From positions 1 to 64,000 of the forward strand of contig NZ_JACJUU010000011.1 of NCBI RefSeq assembly GCF_014237865.1: DNA of 64,000 nt, read 5' to 3'. Origin of the DNA: Pusillimonas minor (GTDB taxonomy: Bacteria > Pseudomonadota > Gammaproteobacteria > Burkholderiales > Burkholderiaceae_B). Within the stretch, counting starts at the first letter, position 1. Every line of letters starts with the position of its first letter. Position numbers and translations under genes: made by a program. The notes beneath the pieces were generated by a model that worked only from the letters and a program-made list of their open reading frames with translations, was not told the DNA's origin and did not search any database. Shown piece by piece: positions 28,595 to 36,640 of the stretch.

Positions 28595-29074
28595 TCAGGT
28601 GTCAAAGGCATTGGGTATCCAGGTCAGCCCGGCATTGTCGATGGTGATGACATCGAAACGACAAGGCGGTACGACGCCCCGGAAATGGGCCTGCGCAAGA
28701 CGGGGCAAGAAAAACAAAGCCGTGCGGCGCAGTTTGTCTTGCTTGTCACGGTTTACACTGGCGGCTGGGCCACCAAAGCCTTGCCCCGTGCGCAGCTTGA
28801 CCTCAATAAACACCAGCTGCTCCCGGTCGATGGCAACAACATCGATTTCCCCGGCTTTACAGCGCAGGTTTTTGTCGACGACGTTAAGGCCGCGTTGCGC
28901 CAGAAACTCGCAGGCCTGTTGTTCGGCCTCGAAGCCGATGCGCTGGGTGGGCGACCCGTAGGTCGTTTCGGGCTGATGCGTCGGCGCTGCGCGAGGTGCG
29001 GCGCGCCGACGCCTGATGGCCTTGTTTTGGGCCATACGCGCAAGTTCGAACGCCAGGTTGTCATGTTCGGGCAT
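28595..29074 (-). CDS. yraN: YraN (UPF0102) family nuclease-like protein
   Basis: A 159-residue protein with a basic N-terminus (RRRRAAPRAA) and a restriction-endonuclease-like domain: GFEAEQQACEFLAQRG, then NLRCKAGEIDVVAID and FIEVKLR, giving the E-x(n)-D-x(n)-ExK pattern of PD-(D/E)XK nucleases. Its role is unproven. ATG at 29074 is chosen; it is 40 bases from the divergent rsmI start at 29115. Confidence 0.88.
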   Translation of the reverse strand: MPEHDNLAFELARMAQNKAIRRRRAAPRAAPTHQPETTYGSPTQRIGFEAEQQACEFLAQRGLNVVDKNLRCKAGEIDVVAIDREQLVFIEVKLRTGQGFGGPAASVNRDKQDKLRRTALFFLPRLAQAHFRGVVPPCRFDVITIDNAGLTWIPNAFDT

Positions 29075-29114
29075 GTATGGCGGGCCGCCTTGTCCAGGTT
29101 TTAATGGGTTGAGT

Positions 29115-30044
29115 ATGCTTGAAAATATCGATGTCGGCGCCCTTGAGGGGTCATGGAAACGTCTCACCGATCGCGTGGCAGGGCAAGACTGGCCCGCGTC
29201 GACCTTGTATGTGGTGGCGACCCCTATTGGCAATTTGGCCGATTTTTCCTTACGCGCCTTGCATGCCTTAACGCTCTGCGACGTCGTCGCCGCCGAAGAT
29301 ACCCGCGCCAGTCGCCAGTTGCTGGATGCCTGGGGCGTTCAAACCCCTTTGCTGGCGGCGCATCGGCATAACGAAGCCCAAGCGGCGCAATCGATTGTCG
29401 AACGGCTCTCGCAGGGGCAACGTGTGGCGCTGGTGTCCGATGCCGGCGCACCCGGCGTCAGCGACCCGGGCGCCCGTGTGGTGCGTGCGGTGCGCGACGC
29501 CGGGTATCGTGTCGTGCCTATCCCGGGGGCAAGTGCCGTCATTACGGCACTGATGGCCAGCGGCGCCACGTCCGACGAAAACCCGGCGTTTGTGTTCGCC
29601 GGCTTTACGCCCTCGCGGCCGGTTGCACGGCGCAAGTGGTTGCAGCAATGGTGCGCAACGCCGGCGCCGGTGGTTATGTTCGAGTCACCGCATCGCTTGC
29701 GTGCCGCTTTGGCCGATTTGCTGACGGTATGCGGGCCCGATCGCTTGCTTACGATTGCGCGCGAGCTGACCAAGCGGTTCGAGCAGGTGCATACGTTGTC
29801 GCTGGCTCAGGCGCAAGCCTGGGTAGAGAGTGACAGCCACCACGAGCAGGGCGAGTTTGCCCTGATTGTGCATGCACCGCCAGCATTGGATACCCCCGTG
29901 TTAGACCCGGCAACCGATGCGCTGCTGAATGCTTTGCTTGAGTCGGTCAGTGTGCGCGATGCCGCCAAGATTGCAGCCAAAGTTAGTGGAATGCCGCGCG
30001 ATGTACTGTACAAACTGGCGCTTGAGCGGCAGCAAAAAAACTAG
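29115..30044 (+). CDS. rsmI: 16S rRNA (cytidine-1402-2'-O)-methyltransferase RsmI
   Basis: Ribose methyltransferase acting on C1402 of 16S rRNA. The 309-residue protein has the tetrapyrrole-methylase fold: YVVATPIGNLADFS, VAAEDTRASRQLL, LVSDAGAPGVSDPG and FESPHRL. ATG at 29115 is chosen because the family domain starts soon after; the longer in-frame opening to 29016 would overlap yraN. Its last four bases overlap the rlpA stop. Confidence 0.95.
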   Translation: MLENIDVGALEGSWKRLTDRVAGQDWPASTLYVVATPIGNLADFSLRALHALTLCDVVAAEDTRASRQLLDAWGVQTPLLAAHRHNEAQAAQSIVERLSQGQRVALVSDAGAPGVSDPGARVVRAVRDAGYRVVPIPGASAVITALMASGATSDENPAFVFAGFTPSRPVARRKWLQQWCATPAPVVMFESPHRLRAALADLLTVCGPDRLLTIARELTKRFEQVHTLSLAQAQAWVESDSHHEQGEFALIVHAPPALDTPVLDPATDALLNALLESVSVRDAAKIAAKVSGMPRDVLYKLALERQQKN

Positions 30045-31069
30045 CGTAGGGCGATGGTGGGTTGGGCGCCTACAGCATCGTAGACACGTACGGCGGCATT
30101 GACGGCCTGGGTACGGTCGGGATACGGGCCCAACTGAACGCGAAACAGGTCGCCGCCCTGGGCGACGTGCACGGTTTGCGACTCGACGCCGGCTATTTGT
30201 GTATTTAGTTTTTGGGCCAGGGCCTGGGCGTTTTCGGCGCTGCCAAAGGCACCGAACTGAAGGTAAAAGCCGCTGGCTACGGGTGCCACACCTTGCGTCT
30301 GGTCTTGAGGTGCCGTGGCGGTATTGTCGGGTGGCGTACTGACGCTGCCGGCATTTTCTGGTGATGCCTCCCCGTTGCTGTCTGTCAGTGCGATAGCCGA
30401 CAAGGCATCTGGCATGAGGGGGGCTATGGCGGGCTCGCTGGCGCTAAAGGTTTGTACCTGGTTGTCGGCATTTTGGGGGGCAACCGCAACTACATTTTGC
30501 CCGGGTGTTTTCCAGGTACCGCGGCTGATGTCTGTTTGCGTGATGGCTTCGACCACAACCTTGCCGCTACCCGGGCCAATTAAGCCCAGCTTTGCTGCGG
30601 CTACGTAAGACAAGTCGATGATGCGGCCGGGGTGGAACGGGCCGCGGTCGTTGATGCGCACGATAACGGAGCGGCCTGTGGCGGGCCGGGTGACCCGGGC
30701 ATAGCTGGGAATAGGCAGTGTGGGGTGCGCTGCTGTCATGGCATACATGTCGTAGATTTCGCCGTTGGCGGTTTTGTTGCCATGAAACTGGCGCCCGTAC
30801 CAGGAAGCGATCCCTTCTTCGCGATAGGGGGCATTGCCACTAATGGGTATATAGCGCCTGCCGAATACTGAATAGGGGCGCAAGTTTGCGGGGGCATAGG
30901 CCTCGATGCGAGGTACGGCGTCGGGGATGGCCTCGATGTTGGCCGGGGGCGAGCTGCCCGGGCCGTCGTTTTGATAGTAGCCGCCCGAGCGTTTGCCCGA
31001 TGACGAGCACCCGGCCAAAATGGCCAGGAGCACAATTAGGCAGAAATAGCGTAAGCGGTAAAAGGCCAT
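30041..31069 (-). CDS. rlpA: RlpA-type septal lytic transglycosylase lipoprotein with SPOR domain
   Basis: A 342-residue lipoprotein with signal peptide and lipobox LAGCSSS. It has a double-psi beta-barrel (about 85-175) with EEGIASWYG, NGEIYDMYAMTAAH and the catalytic region NDRGPF, a long linker rich in alanine and threonine, and a C-terminal SPOR domain (about 262-340) that binds denuded septal glycan. Cuts or binds peptidoglycan at division sites. Ten bases downstream of rapZ. Confidence 0.93.
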   Translation of the reverse strand: MAFYRLRYFCLIVLLAILAGCSSSGKRSGGYYQNDGPGSSPPANIEAIPDAVPRIEAYAPANLRPYSVFGRRYIPISGNAPYREEGIASWYGRQFHGNKTANGEIYDMYAMTAAHPTLPIPSYARVTRPATGRSVIVRINDRGPFHPGRIIDLSYVAAAKLGLIGPGSGKVVVEAITQTDISRGTWKTPGQNVVAVAPQNADNQVQTFSASEPAIAPLMPDALSAIALTDSNGEASPENAGSVSTPPDNTATAPQDQTQGVAPVASGFYLQFGAFGSAENAQALAQKLNTQIAGVESQTVHVAQGGDLFRVQLGPYPDRTQAVNAAVRVYDAVGAQPTIALR

Positions 31070-31079
31070 GGCAATTTAC

Positions 31080-31943
31080 TTACGGGCGAACAGGCAAGTT
31101 ACGGTGTCTGACGAGCAGCGGGGCGTGGTCGGCAAACCGGCGTGCAAGCTGCTCGACGACATAGACCGAGCGGTGTTGCCCGCCAGTACAACCAATGGCT
31201 ATTGTCAGGTAGTTGCGGGTGTCTTGTAAATACAGGGGCAGCCAACGGCGGATGAAGCCACCGATGTCTTCGATCATGGTTTCGACGCTGCCGAACTGGG
31301 CCAGCCATGCCGCGACGGGTTCGTCGCGGCCCGTCAGCGGCCTGAGCTCGCGGTCGTAGTGCGGGTTGGGCAGGCAGCGAACATCGAAGACCAGGTCGGC
31401 GTCGGCCGGCACGCCGCGTTTGTAGGCAAACGATGCAAAGGTCAGTACGACTTCGGCCCGGCCGGCCTGAATGAGGTCGCGCATCCAGGCGCGCAGTTGG
31501 CCAGGGGTCAGGTCGGAGGTGTCGATAACGTGTTCTTGGTCGCGCAGCGGCGCGAGCAGTTCGCGTTCGGTGTGAATGCACTCTAACAGCGAGGGGGAGT
31601 CGCCTTTGCGCTGCAAACGATCGGTTAACGGGTGTCGCCGCCGGGATTCGGAATAGCGCTGCATAAGCGCATGGTCGCTGGCATCGAGAAAAATAACTTT
31701 GAGCTCGGTGCCTTGGGCGCGTAAGCCCGTGATGATGTCGGGCAGCCCGGCCAGTTCACCCGGCGAGCGGATATCGATGGCAACGGCGACGCGATCGAGG
31801 TTTTCTTCGCGGACCGTGGCGATGAATTCGTGCAAGAACTTGACGGGCAGGTTGTCGACGCAGGTGTAGCCGGAATCTTCGAGCAGCCTTAGGGCAACTG
31901 ACTTGCCCGAACCTGAAATGCCTGTGATCAGTACGATTTTCAT
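31080..31943 (-). CDS. rapZ: RNase adapter protein RapZ
   Basis: Nucleotide-binding protein that in E. coli directs RNase E to the small RNA GlmZ and so controls amino-sugar synthesis. The 287-residue protein has Walker A GISGSGKS (8-15), CVDNLP, and the C-terminal GCTGGQHRSVYVVE. ATG at 31943 is chosen; an open extension to 32300 runs into hprK and is rejected. Whether GlmZ exists in this organism is unknown. Starts two bases after the hprK stop. Confidence 0.95.
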   Translation of the reverse strand: MKIVLITGISGSGKSVALRLLEDSGYTCVDNLPVKFLHEFIATVREENLDRVAVAIDIRSPGELAGLPDIITGLRAQGTELKVIFLDASDHALMQRYSESRRRHPLTDRLQRKGDSPSLLECIHTERELLAPLRDQEHVIDTSDLTPGQLRAWMRDLIQAGRAEVVLTFASFAYKRGVPADADLVFDVRCLPNPHYDRELRPLTGRDEPVAAWLAQFGSVETMIEDIGGFIRRWLPLYLQDTRNYLTIAIGCTGGQHRSVYVVEQLARRFADHAPLLVRHRNLPVRP

Positions 31944-31945
31944 GG

Positions 31946-32875
31946 CTATTCGGGGCGACTGCTTTCCATGATGGCCAGCGCTTGTCGTTCGATGAACTCG
32001 CCCATGGTGTCGATGCCGCGGAGCGACAAAATGGTGTTGCGTACGGCCGCTTCGACCAGCACAGCCAGATTGCGCCCCGCTGCGACTTGCAGCATGACGC
32101 GGCGAATGGGGGTGTCGAGAATGTCTTGGGTCAGGTCTTGGACAGGCAGGCGTTCGAAGGCGTCGGCATTGGAGCGCATGAGTTGCACAATAAGTTTCAG
32201 TCGCATTTTTCGGCGTACGGATGTTTCGCCGAAAATGGTGCGGATATCGAGCAGGCCCAGGCCGCGTACTTCGAGGAGGTTTTGCAGCAACGGCGGGCAA
32301 TGACCTTCGATGATGCCGGGTGCGGTGCGCGAGAATTCGACGGCGTCGTCGGCTACCAGGCCATGGCCGCGAGAAATCAGCTCGAGCGCCAGCTCGCTTT
32401 TGCCCAGGCCGGATTCGCCCGTAATAAGCACGCCCAGACCAAGGACGTCCATGAAGACGCCGTGGACGATGGTTTTGGGCGCCAGCCGCTTGCCCAGGTA
32501 AATACGCAGCAGGTCGATAAGCTTGGCGGCTTCGATGGGGGTGGAAAGCAGCGGTACTTGCTGGGCGTTGCAGAAGTCGCGCAGGTCTTCGGGGGCTTCG
32601 AGGCTTTCGGCCATAAGAATGGCCGGCACGCCGCCTGCGACGAGGTCTTCGAGGTGATGCAGACGACGCTTGGGTTCGAAGCGCGTGTAGTAAAGCAGTT
32701 CGGCTTTGCCGAATACCTGGATGCGGGATGGGTGAATAAGGTTGAGGTGGCCGACCAGGTCGGCGCCAGCCATGCCAACGTCGGGGATGATCCGGTGTGC
32801 TGCGCTCAGCCCTGCGACCCAGGTAAAGGCGATTTTTTCGGTGTTGTCGCTTACGAGCTCTTGAACGGTCAGCAT
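31946..32875 (-). CDS. hprK: HPr kinase/phosphorylase
   Basis: Phosphorylates or dephosphorylates a serine of the phosphocarrier HPr. The 309-residue protein has the catalytic histidine at about 138 (IVHGV), Walker A GESGLGKS (153-160), VADDAVE and the C-terminal signature EVRGLGLLDIRTIFG. In betaproteobacteria HprK belongs to a regulatory phosphotransferase branch with PtsN, which is the next gene upstream (8 bases). Confidence 0.96.
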   Translation of the reverse strand: MLTVQELVSDNTEKIAFTWVAGLSAAHRIIPDVGMAGADLVGHLNLIHPSRIQVFGKAELLYYTRFEPKRRLHHLEDLVAGGVPAILMAESLEAPEDLRDFCNAQQVPLLSTPIEAAKLIDLLRIYLGKRLAPKTIVHGVFMDVLGLGVLITGESGLGKSELALELISRGHGLVADDAVEFSRTAPGIIEGHCPPLLQNLLEVRGLGLLDIRTIFGETSVRRKMRLKLIVQLMRSNADAFERLPVQDLTQDILDTPIRRVMLQVAAGRNLAVLVEAAVRNTILSLRGIDTMGEFIERQALAIMESSRPE

Positions 32876-32882
32876 GGCGGCG

Positions 32883-33338
32883 TTATGAAGAACTGGTGGT
32901 CAGTAACTGGTGGACCTCGGCCGGGTCGGTGGCCGTGGCCAGCTTTTGCCTCAGGACTTCGTCGGCGGCAAGACGGGCAATTTCGGCTAACAGGTCGAGG
33001 TGTATTTGCGTGGCTGCTTCGGGGACCAGCAAGAAAAACAACATGCTGGCCTGGCGACCGTCGTTCGGGTCGAACCGTACAGGTTCGGCCAAACGATAAA
33101 ACGCGGCAACCGGCTCTTTCAGGCCTTTGATGCGACCATGCGGCACGGCGACAAGGTGGCCCAGCGCCGTAGACCCGAGCCGTTCGCGCCCGATAAGACT
33201 TTGGAATACGGCCGTACGTGCGATGCCGTGGTGGTTTTCAAACAGCAGTGCGGCTTGCTCGAAGGCACGTTTCTTGCTGGTGGCTTCGAGGTCAAGCACG
33301 ATGTTCTGCAGAGGCAAAATACGCGACATTAAGTTCAT
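32883..33338 (-). CDS. ptsN: PTS EIIA(Ntr) regulatory protein
   Basis: Receives phosphate from the nitrogen-type phosphotransferase chain and regulates partner proteins such as potassium and carbon-storage systems in other bacteria. The 151-residue protein has the phosphohistidine at about 67 in VAVPHGRI. ATG at 33338 (MNLMSRILPLQN) is chosen because it fits related betaproteobacterial starts; ATG at 33329 is the alternative. First gene of the ptsN-hprK-rapZ-rlpA run. Confidence 0.93.
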   Translation of the reverse strand: MNLMSRILPLQNIVLDLEATSKKRAFEQAALLFENHHGIARTAVFQSLIGRERLGSTALGHLVAVPHGRIKGLKEPVAAFYRLAEPVRFDPNDGRQASMLFFLLVPEAATQIHLDLLAEIARLAADEVLRQKLATATDPAEVHQLLTTSSS

Positions 33339-33391
33339 ACCGAGCATTATATGAGGGTAATGGTGTTTACAGAAAGTGCAGGCCATAATGC

Positions 33392-33425
33392 ACGAAAGCC
33401 CCAACACAATTAAGTGATTGGGGCT
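33392..33425 (-). terminator. Rho-independent terminator after hpf
   Basis: Arms AGCCCCAA (33418-33425 read on the minus strand) and TTGGGGCT (33397-33404) form an eight-base-pair hairpin followed on the minus strand by TTTCG. It lies between hpf and ptsN. The U-run is short, so read-through into ptsN is likely. Confidence 0.6.
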
Positions 33426-33497
33426 GACTCATGAGGCCTGTGGTTTGCGTCACCGGTGCGCCTTCGGGCGCTGGGGCAGTCTACGGGCCTGATGATG

Positions 33498-33824
33498 CTA
33501 TTCGGCGGGGATTTCTTGCCGTTTTAGCGGATCGTGGGTATGGTCTTGGACTTTGTCTTTGTATTTAATGACCTGACGATCGATTTTGTCTGCCAGCAGA
33601 TCGATGGCGGCGTAGAGGTTTTCGTTGGAGGCTTCGCAGTGCAAGTCTTTGCCGCGCAAGCGCATGGTGACCTCGGCCGTATGCTTCAGACGCTCTACAG
33701 AGAGCATGACCTGGGTGTCGATAACATGATCAAAATGTCGGGCAACCCGTGCCAGTTTCGTTTTGACGTATTCATCGATGGCGGGGGTTACTTCGAGGTG
33801 ACGACCGGTAATACTCAGGTTCAT
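33498..33824 (-). CDS. hpf: Short-type ribosome hibernation promoting factor
   Basis: Binds idle ribosomes and helps form inactive dimers. The 108 residues give one HPF/YfiA domain (MNLSITGRHLEVTPAIDEYV, then CEASNENLYAAIDLLADKI) and no long-type C-terminal dimerisation domain. AGGAGCTC sits just before the ATG. In enterobacteria hpf follows rpoN; here the upstream neighbour is lptB, with 186 bases between. Confidence 0.94.
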   Translation of the reverse strand: MNLSITGRHLEVTPAIDEYVKTKLARVARHFDHVIDTQVMLSVERLKHTAEVTMRLRGKDLHCEASNENLYAAIDLLADKIDRQVIKYKDKVQDHTHDPLKRQEIPAE

Positions 33825-33908
33825 GTTGAGCTCCTATTAAAAACAACACTTGGCGCATGGCGCCGTTTACGGATACTTAGGGGCCTCCTTGGTAATGTCA
33901 ACGTTTTC

Positions 33909-33936
33909 AGTGTATCGCCTGCGGCGCCGAAATCAA
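33909..33936 (-). promoter_or_regulatory. Candidate promoter of hpf
   Basis: On the minus strand TTGATT (33936-33931) and TACACT (33914-33909) are separated by 16 bases, about 85 bases before the hpf start codon. A separate perfect TTGACA (33901-33896) lies downstream but lacks a good -10. The rest of the 33825-34010 gap has a small GGCGC-CAT-GCGCC hairpin near 33855 and no gene. Confidence 0.4.
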
Positions 33937-34010
33937 GTGGGGTAAACACAGGGTTTGTCGAAAATCAAAAAACCTGTGCCTGACGACCCGGGTATTTGAC
34001 CGGGCCGAAT

Positions 34011-34802
34011 TTACATCCGGAAGTTTTTGCCCAGGTAAACCTGGCGAACCGCTTCGTTGTCGATGATTTCGTCGGGGTGGCCGTTGGTAAGTACCTTGCC
34101 TTCGCTGATGATGTAGGCGCGGTCGCAAATGCCTAGCGTTTCGCGTACGTTGTGGTCGGTGATGAGCACGCCGATGTTGCGCGACTTGAGAAAGTGCACA
34201 ATGCGCTGGATTTCGATGACGGCGATAGGGTCGACGCCTGCGAAAGGTTCATCGAGCAAAATGAAACGGGGGTGAGTCGCCAGGGCGCGTGCGATTTCGA
34301 CGCGGCGGCGTTCGCCGCCCGAAAGCGAGATGGCTGTGTTGCTGCGAATATGCTGGATTTGCAGTTCGTCGAGCAATGATTCCAGCCGGTTGTTGATTTC
34401 ATTGCGGGTCAGGGGTTGACCCGCTTCATCGACTTGCAGCTCGAGGACGGCCTGAATGTTCTGTTCGACCGTGAGCCGACGAAACACCGAGGCGTCTTGT
34501 GGCAGGTACGACAGACCCAGCCGCGCCCGCTTGTGCATGGGCATGGCAGTAATAGGCACACCGTCGATTTCGATGCGGCCCGAGTCGGTGGGGACAATGC
34601 CGACAATCATGTAGAAACTGGTGGTCTTGCCGGCCCCGTTGGGGCCAAGCAGCCCCACGACTTCGCCGCTGTCGACCGACAGCGAGACGTCTTGCACAAC
34701 GGTGCGTTTACCGTAGGTTTTCTTCAGGCCGGTAGCCGTCAGGCTGCCCGGTTGATCGCTGGCCGCGCGCAGCGGCGCGCGATGTGGTGCTGTAGAAGCC
34801 AT
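34011..34802 (-). CDS. lptB: Lipopolysaccharide export ABC ATPase LptB
   Basis: ATPase that powers LPS extraction from the inner membrane through LptFG. The 263-residue protein has Walker A GPNGAGKT (53-60), the Lpt-type [17 protein letters not shown], signature [15 protein letters not shown] and Walker [15 protein letters not shown] at 34802 is chosen; it has about 18 residues before the conserved domain. Ten bases downstream of lptA. Confidence 0.96.
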   Translation of the reverse strand: MASTAPHRAPLRAASDQPGSLTATGLKKTYGKRTVVQDVSLSVDSGEVVGLLGPNGAGKTTSFYMIVGIVPTDSGRIEIDGVPITAMPMHKRARLGLSYLPQDASVFRRLTVEQNIQAVLELQVDEAGQPLTRNEINNRLESLLDELQIQHIRSNTAISLSGGERRRVEIARALATHPRFILLDEPFAGVDPIAVIEIQRIVHFLKSRNIGVLITDHNVRETLGICDRAYIISEGKVLTNGHPDEIIDNEAVRQVYLGKNFRM

Positions 34803-34812
34803 GCGTACTGCC

Positions 34813-35412
34813 TTAAGGTTTGGACTTTTGCTGGCAAGCAGCCGCAGCGGCGTCGGCCTTGGCGCTGGGCGTGGCCAGCGAGCGAACCCGCCCGCCACGT
34901 GCCGCCGAGTTGGGGCCGCCGAACGCCTGGTAAACGCTGGTTGACTGGTTGTACTTGACGCGTTCGCCGCTGATGGTGTCAAAGGCTTTGCCGCACACAA
35001 ATTTGGTCACGATGGCCTGTCCGATCATTTCGATGGTTTCGGTTTTGCCGTCGTATTCGGCACGAAGCCCTCGAGCTTCGACAACCTCGAATTTTTCAGG
35101 GGTTTCTTGGCGAATGAAGACCAGCTTGCCCTTGTCGGCCGTGGCGGTACCGTACTGGAAGCCTTCGGCATCTTCGCGCATGACGAGAACGTCGGAGTTG
35201 AGCGTCATTTGACCGCGCGTCATGACGACATTGCCGGTGAAGGTACTTTCTTTTTTGGCATCGTCGTAGTTGAGCGTGTCAGACAAAATGAGGGTGTCGG
35301 GCTCTTCGGCGGGGGTGTTGCCCTGCGCCTGCTGTGCATTGGCTGTAAAGCCGAAACACAGCAATGTACAGGCCAGTAAAGACGTAAAAAGAGAGGGGCG
35401 GTTTGAAGTCAT
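34813..35412 (-). CDS. lptA: LPS transport periplasmic bridge protein LptA
   Basis: Periplasmic beta-jellyroll protein that forms the bridge carrying LPS across the periplasm. The 199-residue protein has a cleavable signal peptide (ending ANA, about residue 26) and repeated beta segments such as [19 protein letters not shown] cysteine-containing, alanine- and lysine-rich C-terminal tail extends beyond the usual fold. Its start overlaps the lptC stop by four bases. Confidence 0.93.
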   Translation of the reverse strand: MTSNRPSLFTSLLACTLLCFGFTANAQQAQGNTPAEEPDTLILSDTLNYDDAKKESTFTGNVVMTRGQMTLNSDVLVMREDAEGFQYGTATADKGKLVFIRQETPEKFEVVEARGLRAEYDGKTETIEMIGQAIVTKFVCGKAFDTISGERVKYNQSTSVYQAFGGPNSAARGGRVRSLATPSAKADAAAAACQQKSKP

Positions 35413-36038
35413 GGTGTTTGCGTGTCGGGCCCGTTGCTGTTCTGGCTATCGGAGCGTTTACGGGATTCTTCGCCGGAAATTTTTACGTCGCTGGCGGAGA
35501 AAACCTCAAGTGTACGAGAGTCGTTGTCGTAGCGCATGCCTTTTCCGTTGATGCGCGATTTGCCATTGACCACCAAAGCGGGGAGGTCGGTGTACGCGAC
35601 ATCTTCGTCGGGCAGCAAAATAAGCTGTTCGCTGGTGACGTCAAGGGCCGGCCGGTCGTCGTAGGGGACGCGATGCAAATGCGCATCGCCGGTCAGGGTG
35701 ATACGGCTGCCGTCGTTGTCCATGATGGCCTTGTTGCCGGTGGCAACGGTTACCGGAGAGCCTACGCGCTGCCCCACGGCCCGGGCCTCGTCGACTTCGT
35801 AAGAGTCGTCGTCGGGGTAGTGCAACATGTAGTCGCCTTCGAGGCGGTTGATGGCAACGCCGGCCTCGTTGGTGCGGATCATGACGAACTTTTGCGACCA
35901 GGCGTCGGGTTCGTGCGTAAGACGGCGGGGTTCGTCGAGCAAGACCGAACGCAAGGTGTAGTCGGCAGCCCACCAGCTTAAAAAAACCAGTGAAACGAGC
36001 AGCAGGAGCGCTACGAGTGAAGGAAGGCGTTCTTTCAT
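35409..36038 (-). CDS. lptC: LPS export system protein LptC
   Basis: Inner-membrane anchored component linking LptBFG to LptA. The 209-residue protein has one N-terminal membrane helix (about 6-26), followed by a periplasmic LptC beta-jellyroll. A serine- and arginine-rich hydrophilic tail closes it. It overlaps kdsC by one base (TAATG) and lptA by ATGA. Confidence 0.91.
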   Translation of the reverse strand: MKERLPSLVALLLLVSLVFLSWWAADYTLRSVLLDEPRRLTHEPDAWSQKFVMIRTNEAGVAINRLEGDYMLHYPDDDSYEVDEARAVGQRVGSPVTVATGNKAIMDNDGSRITLTGDAHLHRVPYDDRPALDVTSEQLILLPDEDVAYTDLPALVVNGKSRINGKGMRYDNDSRTLEVFSASDVKISGEESRKRSDSQNSNGPDTQTP

Positions 36039-36637
36039 TATTGGGTGACGTCGCCCAAAATGACGGTGTTGGGTTGCAAGAAGGCGCTAAGCCGGCCTTG
36101 CGCGGCAAGGATGAGGTCGCAGCATTCGCGCGCCGCACCGTGCCCGCCGTTTACCGACGACACCCAATGCACGGCTTGCGAAATATAGGCTGGTGCATTG
36201 GGGACACTGGCAGAAAACCCGACGCGCTGGAGTGCGGCCAGATCCATGATGTCGTCGCCCATGAAGCCGACCTGGTCAAGCGTACAGCCCAGTTCTTGAG
36301 CCATGGCTGTCAGCCCCTGGACCTTGTCGCGTACGCCTTGTTGCACCATTTCGATGCCCAGCTCGGCCGCACGACGGGCCACGATGGGGCCTTTGCGCCC
36401 GGTAATAAACGAGACGGCAATGCCGCTTTCGCGCAGCATGCGCAAACCGTAGCCGTCGAGCGAGTTGAATCGCTTGACCAGCTCGCCGTTCTCGCCGTAC
36501 CACAGGCCGCCGTCGGTGAGGATGCCGTCGATGTCGAAGGCCATCAGGCGAACCTCGCGGGCGCGGTCGACGACAGCGCTGTTAACCTTGGCCAGAATAA
36601 GGGCTTCGGCGGGGTGAGGAATTGAAATGGGTTTCAT
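36038..36637 (-). CDS. kdsC: 3-deoxy-D-manno-octulosonate 8-phosphate phosphatase KdsC
   Basis: Removes phosphate from KDO-8-phosphate in KDO synthesis for LPS. The 199-residue HAD protein has motif I FDIDGILTDG, motif II SFITGRKG and motif IV FMGDDIMDL. In one overlapping run with kdsD upstream (3-base gap) and lptC downstream. Confidence 0.95.
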   Translation of the reverse strand: MKPISIPHPAEALILAKVNSAVVDRAREVRLMAFDIDGILTDGGLWYGENGELVKRFNSLDGYGLRMLRESGIAVSFITGRKGPIVARRAAELGIEMVQQGVRDKVQGLTAMAQELGCTLDQVGFMGDDIMDLAALQRVGFSASVPNAPAYISQAVHWVSSVNGGHGAARECCDLILAAQGRLSAFLQPNTVILGDVTQ

Positions 36638-36640
36638 GAA

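Noticed and set aside
31944-32300. N-terminal extension of RapZ
   Set aside because: The added sequence is out-of-frame hprK and has low-complexity composition; the Walker A motif of RapZ normally begins near residue 8.
33825-34010. A degraded rpoN remnant
   Set aside because: The gap is only 186 bases and shows promoter-like elements for hpf but no trace of RpoN motifs in any frame.
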